A stretch of 14,670 nucleotides of DNA from Planktomarina sp. (GTDB lineage: Bacteria > Pseudomonadota > Alphaproteobacteria > Rhodobacterales > Rhodobacteraceae): contig JAKMFM010000115.1 in the NCBI GenBank assembly GCA_022425445.1, positions 1 to 14,670 on the forward strand, written 5' to 3'. Under the pieces are notes generated by a model. The model worked only from the letters and a program-made list of their open reading frames with translations. It made no database searches and was not told where the DNA came from. Below are positions 6,055-12,582 of the stretch, piece after piece. Position numbers and translations under genes: made by a program. Position 1 is the first letter of the stretch; every line of letters begins with the position of its first letter.

Positions 6055-7323
6055 ATGTCGAACCGTAACGTCAAACAGCCATCCCGCCGGGCGTTCTTAG
6101 GGGGCGCTGCTGCGATTGGGGCAGGTGTTGTGACCTCCTCCACCGCGCAAGCGCAAACCGCTGACCCTCTGATCGTTAATCCACAAGATTGGGCACAAAG
6201 CTTCGGTGATGGCGTGGATGCCACACCCTATGGATTGCCGATTGAATATGAGGCGGATGTCATTCGTCGTAACGTGGAATGGTTGACCGCCGATACGGTC
6301 AGTTCGATCAATTTCACGCCTATTCATGCACTCGACGGCACAATCACGCCGCAGGGCTGTGCCTTTGAGCGTCACCACTCTGGCGCGATTGATCTCAAAA
6401 AAAGCGATTACCGTTTGATGATTAACGGGCTGGTCGATACGCCCTTGGTGTTCACCTATGAAGATCTGGAACGTTTTCCACGGGAAAATCATGTGTATTT
6501 CTGTGAGTGTGCGGCCAATACTGGCATGGAATGGGCCGGTGCGCAGCTTAACGGCGCACAGTTTACCCATGGCATGATCCATAACATGGAATATACCGGA
6601 GTGCCGCTGCGCCTGCTGTTGAAGGAGGCCGGTTATGACAGCTTCGGCAAATGGGTCTTTGTGGAAGGCGCGGATGCGTCATCGAATGGTCGATCCATTC
6701 CTATGGAAAAGGCTCTGGATGATGTTTTGGTCGCCTTCAAGGCCAATGGCGAAGCCCTACGCAAGGAGCATGGCTATCCGGTCCGCTTGGTGGTGCCCGG
6801 TTGGGAGGGCAATATGTGGGTCAAATGGATTCGCCGGATTGAAGTGACAGATGAGCCGGTAGAATCCCGTGAGGAAACATCAAAATATACCGACACGCTA
6901 GAAGACGGCACCAGTCGGAAATGGACATGGGCAATGGATGCAAAATCGGTTGTGACCTCTCCAAGCCCACAAGCCCCAATCACCCATGGCCAAGGGCCTT
7001 TGGTGATCACTGGGCTTGCTTGGTCTGGAAATGGGGCCATCACCCGTGTGGATGTGTCCAGAGATGGGGGCAAAACCTGGGAAACCGCGCGTTTGGCCAA
7101 GCCTGGCGAGAAAATGGCGCTCACCCGCTTTTATTTGGATGTGGATTGGGATGGTTCTGAAATGCTTTTGCAATCACGCGCCATGGATGAAACGGGCTAT
7201 GTGCAGCCGACAAAAGCGCAGTTGCGAGAGGTCCGCGGTCTCAACTCAATCTATCACAACAATTGCATTCAAACTTGGTGGGTGCGTGAAAACGGGGATG
7301 CAGAAAATGTCGAAGTATCTTAA
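6055..7323 (+). CDS. soxC: SoxC, molybdenum-cofactor subunit of sulfane dehydrogenase SoxCD
   Basis: The 422-residue protein belongs to the sulfite-oxidase family and has a Tat signal (RRAFLGGAAA, residues 11-20). The molybdenum-ligating cysteine is Cys152 in FCECAANTGMEW. The Mo-cofactor fold spans about residues 60-270, and the dimerisation domain covers roughly 290-410, including SRDGGKTWETA. With SoxD it removes six electrons from SoxY-bound sulfane sulfur, so this organism should oxidise thiosulfate fully to sulfate rather than store sulfur globules. Start: ATG 6055 with AAGGAA six bases upstream; a TTG at 6040 is less likely. The stop overlaps soxD by 17 bases. Confidence 0.95.
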   Translation: MSNRNVKQPSRRAFLGGAAAIGAGVVTSSTAQAQTADPLIVNPQDWAQSFGDGVDATPYGLPIEYEADVIRRNVEWLTADTVSSINFTPIHALDGTITPQGCAFERHHSGAIDLKKSDYRLMINGLVDTPLVFTYEDLERFPRENHVYFCECAANTGMEWAGAQLNGAQFTHGMIHNMEYTGVPLRLLLKEAGYDSFGKWVFVEGADASSNGRSIPMEKALDDVLVAFKANGEALRKEHGYPVRLVVPGWEGNMWVKWIRRIEVTDEPVESREETSKYTDTLEDGTSRKWTWAMDAKSVVTSPSPQAPITHGQGPLVITGLAWSGNGAITRVDVSRDGGKTWETARLAKPGEKMALTRFYLDVDWDGSEMLLQSRAMDETGYVQPTKAQLREVRGLNSIYHNNCIQTWWVRENGDAENVEVS

Positions 7324-8335
7324 GTCCTTAACCATCGCATTGGCCGCTTCCTGCCTGACCGCGCCTGCTATGGCTGAAAAACTTGGTCTTGGTCGCGCCG
7401 CTTTGCCTGCTGAAATTGCCGCCTGGGATTGGGACATCAATGCTATGGGCGATGGCCTGCCTGTCGGCTCCGGTGACGTGCTGGATGGCGAAGAAATTTT
7501 TGCCGAAAAATGTGCCGCTTGCCATGGAGATTTTGCCGAAGGAGTCGACAATTGGCCAAAATTGGCAGGGGGAGCAGATACGCTTGACCACGAGGATCCG
7601 TTGAAGACTGTGGGATCCTACTGGCCGCATTTGACGACCGCCTATGACTATATCAAACGCTCGATGCCCTATGGTAACGCGGGTACATTAAGCGATGATG
7701 AGGTCTATGCGATTGTCGCTTATATTCTGTATTCCAACGACTTGATCGAGGAAGATTTCGTGTTGTCGAGTGAAAATTTCATGGAATTCGAGATGCCAAA
7801 TGCGGGCGGTTTTATCGTGGATAACCGCGCTCAGACGGAATATGCGATTTGGTCCGGCGAGCCTTGCATGACAGCTTGCAAAGACAGTGTTGCGATCACC
7901 ATGCGCGCATTGGTCTTGGACGTGACCCCTGAGCTGGATGGAAATACAGCTACCACAGCGGTCAGTGCCACCGCCGCCCCAGAGACTGCCCCGGAGCCTG
8001 CGGCACCAACGATTGATATGGAGCTGGCGGCTGCCGGTAATAAAGTGTTCAAGAAGTGCAAATCTTGCCATCAGGTCGGTGAGAAAGCCATGAACCGCTC
8101 TGGCCCCGTTCTCAATGGGATTGTGGGCGCCGCCGCGGGATCTGTGGACGGGTTTAAATATTCTAAGGCGCTGCGCGCTGCGGCTCAGGATGGGCTAATG
8201 TGGTCCGAAGTGGAATTGGCCGCCTTCTTGGCAAAACCAAAAGCTTATCTCAAGGGTACAAAAATGTCCTTCGCTGGGCTGCGCAAGGAGGCAGATCAAG
8301 CGGCGGTGATCGAATACTTGAAAACCTTCGAGTAA
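7307..8335 (+). CDS. soxD: SoxD, diheme cytochrome c subunit of sulfane dehydrogenase SoxCD
   Basis: The 342-residue protein has a Sec signal (MSKYLKSLTIALAASCLTAPAMA). The first cytochrome domain has CAACH at 69-73 and a likely axial Met120 in SMPYG. A conserved Cys pair lies at PCMTAC (187-191). An Ala/Pro/Thr/Glu linker covers about 212-236. The second cytochrome c domain has CKSCH at 251-255 and Met320 in GTKMSFAG. It takes electrons from SoxC. Start: ATG 7307 inside the end of soxC, with GGGGA eight bases upstream; ATG 7298 is directly abutted by the G-run and is less likely. A longer open frame going back to 7016 lies within soxC and is not coding. The overlap suggests translational coupling that fixes C:D stoichiometry. 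Confidence 0.95.
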   Translation: MSKYLKSLTIALAASCLTAPAMAEKLGLGRAALPAEIAAWDWDINAMGDGLPVGSGDVLDGEEIFAEKCAACHGDFAEGVDNWPKLAGGADTLDHEDPLKTVGSYWPHLTTAYDYIKRSMPYGNAGTLSDDEVYAIVAYILYSNDLIEEDFVLSSENFMEFEMPNAGGFIVDNRAQTEYAIWSGEPCMTACKDSVAITMRALVLDVTPELDGNTATTAVSATAAPETAPEPAAPTIDMELAAAGNKVFKKCKSCHQVGEKAMNRSGPVLNGIVGAAAGSVDGFKYSKALRAAAQDGLMWSEVELAAFLAKPKAYLKGTKMSFAGLRKEADQAAVIEYLKTFE

Positions 8336-8353
8336 GACGTAGGATGATATTGT

Positions 8354-8390
8354 AGTTTTCGGCGGGCTTGTTCGCCGAAAACTATTTTTA
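8354..8390 (+). terminator. Intrinsic terminator-like hairpin after soxD
   Basis: A perfect 11-base stem AGTTTTCGGCG (8354-8364) pairs with CGCCGAAAACT (8373-8383) across an 8-base loop, followed by ATTTTTAA. It is the strongest terminator-like structure in the window. It closes soxBCD but lies only about 17 bases before the next same-strand gene, and no promoter is evident between. Downstream genes may depend on read-through or on processing at this stem. Confidence 0.8.
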
Positions 8391-8406
8391 ATCAGGGAGA
8401 TACGAT

Positions 8407-8853
8407 ATGCGATTTATTTTGAAACTCTCAGCAGTTTTGCTGTCTTGCGTGATTGGGGCTGCGGCCATGGCGCAGGACGGACTTGCCGATCATAAGCTGG
8501 CGCTGCAAATCAGCGACAATAATCCACAAAAAATGAACACCGTGTTGAACGTGGCCGCCAATGTGGTGCGCCACTATGAAGGGCTTGGTGAGACAATCGA
8601 AGTGCGTGTCGTGGCCTTTAACGCTGGGCTGCATATGCTGCGGGAAGACACATCGCCGGTTTTGGAACGACTCCAGAGCTTCAGCGCCTCGATGCCAAAC
8701 GTGAGTTTTGCCGCCTGTGCCAATACGATTTCCGGCATGACGAGAAAAGAGGGCAAAGCGCCGCCAATCGTGGCCATGGCGGAGACGGTTCCAGCGGGTG
8801 TCGTAGATCTGATGACCCTTGATGAAAATGGTTGGACCTTGGTGCGCCCATAG
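8407..8853 (+). CDS. Periplasmic DsrE-family protein
   Basis: The 148-residue protein has a Sec signal (MRFILKLSAVLLSCVIGAAAMA) and a DsrE/DsrF-like fold. Supporting segments are HKLALQISDNNPQKMNTVLN, the central strand IEVRVVAFNAGLHML, the cysteine loop VSFAACANTI (Cys104) and the end AGVVDLMTLDENGWTLVRP. DsrE-like proteins carry sulfur or take part in relays on a conserved cysteine; Cys104 is the candidate. The signal peptide puts it in the periplasm with the Sox enzymes, unlike the cytoplasmic DsrEFH carriers. AGGGAGA sits six bases before the ATG. It occupies the position where soxE usually follows soxD. Family is clear; substrate and partner are unknown. Confidence 0.82.
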   Translation: MRFILKLSAVLLSCVIGAAAMAQDGLADHKLALQISDNNPQKMNTVLNVAANVVRHYEGLGETIEVRVVAFNAGLHMLREDTSPVLERLQSFSASMPNVSFAACANTISGMTRKEGKAPPIVAMAETVPAGVVDLMTLDENGWTLVRP

Positions 8854-8885
8854 GCAGGCCACCCAGAGCGAGGCAGGGAGAGATT

Positions 8886-9359
8886 ATGCGCAACATATAT
8901 TTTGGGTTCGGACTGCCCCTCAATCTGTCTCGTCATCTGGCCGTCGCTTTGGCCCTCAGTTTTGCGGCACCGGTTGTCGCACAATCTCAGGCGATCACCT
9001 ATGCTTTTGATGGCTCTTTCGATGATGCGACCTTTAGCGTTGAGAGCGCGATTTTAGATGTGGGTTTGGTGATCGATTACGTCAGCCACACAGGTGAGAT
9101 GCTTGAACGCACCGGTCAAGATCTTGGTCATGAGGTTAAGATTTTTAATGCTGCGGATATCTTTTTGTTTTGCTCTGCGGTGGTGTCGCGCAGGATGATG
9201 GAAGCTGATCCAATGAATGTAGCGCATTGCCCTTATTCGATTTTCGTTACTGATCGAGAAGGCCAAGTGGTGATTGGATATCGCAGATACCCCAATGGAA
9301 TTATGCAAGAGGTTCAAGCGTTGCTCGACTCCTTGGTACAAGACGCGCTTGGAGATTGA
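8886..9359 (+). CDS. Periplasmic DUF302-domain protein
   Basis: The 157-residue protein has an N-terminal signal segment (LAVALALSFAAPVVAQ, about residues 18-33). A DUF302-type domain follows, recognised from FDDATFSVESAILDVGLVIDY and the cysteine-bearing IFLFCSAVVSRRMMEADPMNVAHCPYSIFV segment (quoted in two parts: residues 92-105 and 106-121; Cys96 and Cys115). DUF302 proteins are often found beside sulfur-oxidation genes, but no biochemical role is established to my knowledge. GGGAG lies five bases upstream of the ATG. It is 32 bases after the DsrE-like gene and its stop is one base before hemA, so the three form one unit. Confidence 0.75.
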   Translation: MRNIYFGFGLPLNLSRHLAVALALSFAAPVVAQSQAITYAFDGSFDDATFSVESAILDVGLVIDYVSHTGEMLERTGQDLGHEVKIFNAADIFLFCSAVVSRRMMEADPMNVAHCPYSIFVTDREGQVVIGYRRYPNGIMQEVQALLDSLVQDALGD

Positions 9360-9360
9360 C

Positions 9361-10584
9361 ATGAATTACGACGCATTTTTCAAAACATCCCTAGAGACAT
9401 TGCGCGCAAGCGGTGACTATCGCGTGTTTGCCAATTTGGAGCGCCATAATGGCAATTTCCCTCATGCAACCTCGCTTGGGCAGGACGATCCGCAGGAGGT
9501 GACGATTTGGTGCTCCAACGATTATCTCGGCATGGGGCAGCATCCCGATGTGTTAGATGCCATGCATGCGGCGATCGATTCATGTGGTGCGGGGGCAGGC
9601 GGCACACGCAACATCTCTGGCACCGTTCATTATCACGTTCAGCTTGAAAAAGAATTGGCGGATCTGCATGACAAGCCTGCCGCACTATTATTTACCTCCG
9701 GTTATGTGTCAAACTGGGCGGCACTTGGCACTTTGGCGGCGCGTATTCCGGACTGCTTGGTGCTGTCCGATGCTCTGAATCACGCGTCGATGATTGAAGG
9801 CATTCGCCATTCGAAAGCGGAACGACAAATTTGGAAACATAATGATTTGGTCGATCTTGAGGCCAAATTGGCTGCGCAACCTCTGGATCGTCCGAAGTTG
9901 ATTGCCTTTGAAAGCGTCTATTCCATGGATGGCGACATTGCTCCCATTGCTGAAATTTGTGATCTGGCTGAGAAATACAACGCAATGACCTATCTGGATG
10001 AGGTTCATGCAGTGGGGCTCTATGGTCCGCGGGGTGGGGGCATTGCCGAGCAAGAAGGCCTCATGCATCGCGTGACCGTAATTGAGGGCACTTTAGGTAA
10101 GGCGTTTGGGGTGGTTGGCGGCTATGTTGCGGCCTCTGCCGAGCTTTGCGACTTCCTCCGCAGTTTCGCCAGTGGTTTCATCTTTACAACGGCGCTGCCG
10201 CCGGCTGTTGCAGCGGGTGCAACGGCCTCTGTGCGACATCTAAAAGCGAGCCAGGAGGAGCGTCAGGCGCATGCCGAGCGTGTGGCTGAGGTGCGGGCGC
10301 GTTTTGATGCACTTGGTATTCCTCATGTTCAAAATCCGGGTCATATTATCCCGGTGATCGTAGGGGATGCAATGAAATGCAAGTTCATATCCGATATCTT
10401 GATGAAGGATTATGGCATTTACATTCAACCGATCAACTACCCAACCGTTCCGCGCGGCACCGAGCGTTTGCGTATCACCCCGTCGCCGGTGCATTCTTCC
10501 GCCGATATCGACGCTTTGGTTGCGGCATTAAGTGATCTTTGGACACAATGCGAGTTGGCTCGTAAACCCATGGCCGCGCAGTAG
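9361..10584 (+). CDS. hemA: 5-aminolevulinate synthase
   Basis: The 407-residue cytoplasmic enzyme depends on pyridoxal phosphate (alpha-oxoamine synthase family). It condenses glycine and succinyl-CoA to 5-aminolevulinate, the C4 route to heme in Alphaproteobacteria. Motifs: GAGAGGTRNISGT (76-88) for substrate binding, DEVHAVG (213-219) with the cofactor-binding Asp and His, and TLGKAFG (244-250) with the Schiff-base Lys247. Length is standard. The ATG is one base after the DUF302 stop, giving tight coupling. Placement at the end of a sox operon suggests it raises heme supply when SoxX, SoxA and SoxD, with five heme sites, are made. It could be the sole copy or a second one; that cannot be told from this window. 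Confidence 0.95.
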   Translation: MNYDAFFKTSLETLRASGDYRVFANLERHNGNFPHATSLGQDDPQEVTIWCSNDYLGMGQHPDVLDAMHAAIDSCGAGAGGTRNISGTVHYHVQLEKELADLHDKPAALLFTSGYVSNWAALGTLAARIPDCLVLSDALNHASMIEGIRHSKAERQIWKHNDLVDLEAKLAAQPLDRPKLIAFESVYSMDGDIAPIAEICDLAEKYNAMTYLDEVHAVGLYGPRGGGIAEQEGLMHRVTVIEGTLGKAFGVVGGYVAASAELCDFLRSFASGFIFTTALPPAVAAGATASVRHLKASQEERQAHAERVAEVRARFDALGIPHVQNPGHIIPVIVGDAMKCKFISDILMKDYGIYIQPINYPTVPRGTERLRITPSPVHSSADIDALVAALSDLWTQCELARKPMAAQ

Positions 10585-10596
10585 CGGCAGCCGCTA
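10582..10596. terminator. Palindrome spanning the two convergent stop codons (candidate bidirectional terminator)
   Basis: TAGCGGC-A-GCCGCTA reads as a 6-base stem with a CAG loop on either strand. Its two ends are the TAG stop of hemA (plus strand) and the TAG stop of the SoxH-like gene (minus strand). The plus-strand side runs into moderately A/T-rich TTCAAATTCCATTTG, without a clean T-run; the minus-strand side is GC-rich. Terminator function is therefore uncertain. Confidence 0.4.
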
Positions 10597-11538
10597 TTCA
10601 AATTCCATTTGCTCAAAAACCCGTCCTGCGTTTCTCGTCGCCAATTCTTCAAATGTGTCGAGATGGGTGTAAGGGCTTTGGTCGACATAATAGGCGCCAG
10701 CTAAATCGCCGCCGGCGTCAAGATGTGCTCCGACCTTCTCGCGCAGATAGACAAGATAGTCACGGGTGTATCTGCGCACTTGCGCCATATTTGTTGGGTG
10801 TCCATGGCCGGGAATGACATAAGTGGCCGCAAGTCTTTCGAACTCTTCTTCCCAAGTCTCTAGCCAATCAATTGTGATGGTATCTTCGAAAATTGGCAGC
10901 ATGCGCTCATGGAATGCGATGTCACCCGCAATCACCAGGCTTTGCTCGGGCATCCAGACCACGATATCACCCGGGCTATGCGAGGGACCCAGATGCAGTG
11001 CTTGTATGTTCATATCGCCAAACGGGACGCGATAAACATCTTCGAAGGTTTCATTCGGCAAAACCACCCGGCTGCCTTGCGCGCGATCTTGCAAACGGTT
11101 CTCCGCCCCGCTGAGGCTCTGTCCGCCGCGATCTTCAAATTCATGGGCCGCGTCGATATGGGCGACAATCTTAACTCCCTGATCTGCCCAATAGGAATTT
11201 CCAAGCATAGCATGCCCTTGCCCATTCTCATTGATCACAAGTCGCACGGGCTGATCTGTTAGGGTTTTAATCTCCGCATGCAGTGCTGCTGCGAGCAGAT
11301 AAGAGCCACCAGCATTGATCACCACAACCCCGTCGCCGGTGAGGATGAAACTTAGATTGTTATTATGTCCGGCGTTTTCATAGGTCGAGGGCGCCGTGGC
11401 GCCGATCGCGGAGAAGACATGTGGGATCACCTCAACAGGTTTAGAATAGAGCAAAGAGGCGGGATATTGATCTGCGATATCTTCGCTGGCGAGAGCTGGG
11501 CTGGCCAGAAGGCTACACAAAACAATTTTTTTCAGCAT
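10594..11538 (-). CDS. Periplasmic metallo-beta-lactamase-fold protein, SoxH-like
   Basis: The 314-residue protein has a Sec-type signal (MLKKIVLCSLLASPALA). Fold features: NLSFILTGDGVVVINAGGS (early strands), LGPSHSPGD with His187, VIAGDIAFHERM with Asp206 and YVIPGHGHPT with His245. The usual HxHxDH zinc motif is replaced by NENGQGH at residues 103-109, keeping only the last histidine. Length and position after a SoxG-like gene match SoxH of Paracoccus pantotrophus (317 residues, periplasmic, low zinc and copper content), though SoxH there has a twin-arginine signal and this protein does not. It follows the SoxG-like gene after three bases. No substrate is known. Confidence 0.75.
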   Translation of the reverse strand: MLKKIVLCSLLASPALASEDIADQYPASLLYSKPVEVIPHVFSAIGATAPSTYENAGHNNNLSFILTGDGVVVINAGGSYLLAAALHAEIKTLTDQPVRLVINENGQGHAMLGNSYWADQGVKIVAHIDAAHEFEDRGGQSLSGAENRLQDRAQGSRVVLPNETFEDVYRVPFGDMNIQALHLGPSHSPGDIVVWMPEQSLVIAGDIAFHERMLPIFEDTITIDWLETWEEEFERLAATYVIPGHGHPTNMAQVRRYTRDYLVYLREKVGAHLDAGGDLAGAYYVDQSPYTHLDTFEELATRNAGRVFEQMEFE

Positions 11539-11541
11539 GAT

Positions 11542-12465
11542 TTAGATCTCCGCGATGAACCTATAACCCTCATTGGCTTTCTCAACTCTGCCAATGCCGC
11601 CCTGATTGATATGAAAGCCAATGAGGGGCATCTGCTCTGTTGCAATTTGATCAAGCAGGCTGATCCTGCTGGCCGCGCCAGTCTCCCCATCTTGATCGGA
11701 CCCTGAGATCCAAGCGGGGCGTGCCAGCGCCACATGATCGTTGCCTATGGCATCGCCGACGACCATGGCGGCTTTGCTTCCAGAGCGAATTTCAAAGGCC
11801 ATATGTCCAGGGGTGTGGCCGAAGCTGGCGCGCGCGGCCACTCCGGGTAAAATCTCTTCGCCATCTTTGAAAAATTCAATATTATCTTCAATGGCTTCAA
11901 GGCGTCGTTTGGCGCCCACCGCGAAAGGCACGCGGTCGCTGGAAATGTTGTCGACTGTATTGGGATCGATCCAATAGTCCCATTCGGTTTTGCCAATTAG
12001 ATAGGAAGCTTCGGTAAACAATGGATCATCAAACTCATCGAGCAAGCCCCACAGATGATCTGGGTGCCCGTGGGTAAAGGCCACATCGGTGATGTCTTCG
12101 GGGGCCAAGCCAAGCGCGTCCAGCGAGTCGGGCAGCAGCCCGGCCGTAGGGGCGAAATCCGGCCCAGAGCCAACATCAAACAAGATATTGCGATCGCCGG
12201 TGCGCAGAAGTGTCACGTTACAAGGTGGGGTAAGCAGCTCGGGCGATTGATCATAGGCCTCCAAAATTGGGCCCAATTCGTCTTGTGGCATTGTGCCAAA
12301 GATAAAACTGCCTGGCAGGCGTAGGCTTCCATCGTTGAGCACATCGAGGCGCATATCTCCTAAAGTGAGCTGCGCATGCGCCGTTTGCGGCGCCCAAAGC
12401 CCAGCACTGGCGGCCAACGCGACCCCTCCGCTGGATTTGAGAAAATCACGTCTTGTCATTGGCAC
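11542..12465 (-). CDS. Tat-exported metallo-beta-lactamase-fold hydrolase, SoxG-like
   Basis: The 307-residue protein has a twin-arginine signal (TRRDFLKSS, residues 4-12; cleavage near AHA at 29-31). The full zinc motif THGHPDH is at 131-137, with FGHTPGH (His217) and VVGDAIGNDH (Asp238) further on, so it should be an active binuclear metal hydrolase. It fits SoxG of Paracoccus pantotrophus: 303 residues, Tat signal, zinc-binding, thiosulfate-induced. Start: GTG 12465 with GGAGAA about eight bases upstream; the ATG at 12459 is 14 bases from it. The candidate sox operator at 12484-12499 is immediately upstream. Symbol withheld because the assignment rests on length, signal, motifs and neighbourhood, not alignment. 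Confidence 0.8.
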   Translation of the reverse strand: MPMTRRDFLKSSGGVALAASAGLWAPQTAHAQLTLGDMRLDVLNDGSLRLPGSFIFGTMPQDELGPILEAYDQSPELLTPPCNVTLLRTGDRNILFDVGSGPDFAPTAGLLPDSLDALGLAPEDITDVAFTHGHPDHLWGLLDEFDDPLFTEASYLIGKTEWDYWIDPNTVDNISSDRVPFAVGAKRRLEAIEDNIEFFKDGEEILPGVAARASFGHTPGHMAFEIRSGSKAAMVVGDAIGNDHVALARPAWISGSDQDGETGAASRISLLDQIATEQMPLIGFHINQGGIGRVEKANEGYRFIAEI

Positions 12466-12582
12466 AGCTTGGGTTCTCCACTTATTCCATAAACTGAATG
12501 TGATGCATGGTTCTTGTTTTTACAAGCCCTGATATCGCTTTCAATCAAACGTTTGTCTTAAGTGGCCGCCAAATACTAATCT
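12466..12582. other. Intergenic region between trpE and the SoxG-like gene
   Basis: It separates two leftward units. It contains the operator-like site at 12484-12499 and, on the minus strand, a weak promoter candidate: TTGAAA at 12544-12539 and TAAAAA at 12522-12517, 16 bases apart. A small CTTGT-N4-ACAAG stem (12513-12526) lacks a T-run on the minus strand, so no convincing trpE terminator is seen and read-through from trpE is possible. Confidence 0.4.
12484..12499. promoter_or_regulatory. Candidate SoxR operator upstream of the SoxG/SoxH-like genes
   Basis: An exact match to ATTC-N8-GAAT (spacer CATAAACT), 19-34 bases upstream of the GTG start of the SoxG-like gene. It shares the inner TAAA and the following T-G-A-A-T with the soxW-soxX site. 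Its location just downstream of a weak promoter candidate suits repression. This links the opposite-strand hydrolase pair to the sox regulon. Confidence 0.55.

Noticed and set aside
7016..7306. Long N-terminal extension of the SoxD frame
   Set aside because: It lies inside soxC in another frame and does not resemble a cytochrome; the Sec signal begins at the ATG at 7307.
12513..12526. Terminator for trpE from the CTTGT/ACAAG repeat
   Set aside because: The stem is five base pairs with no T-run on the trpE transcript strand.
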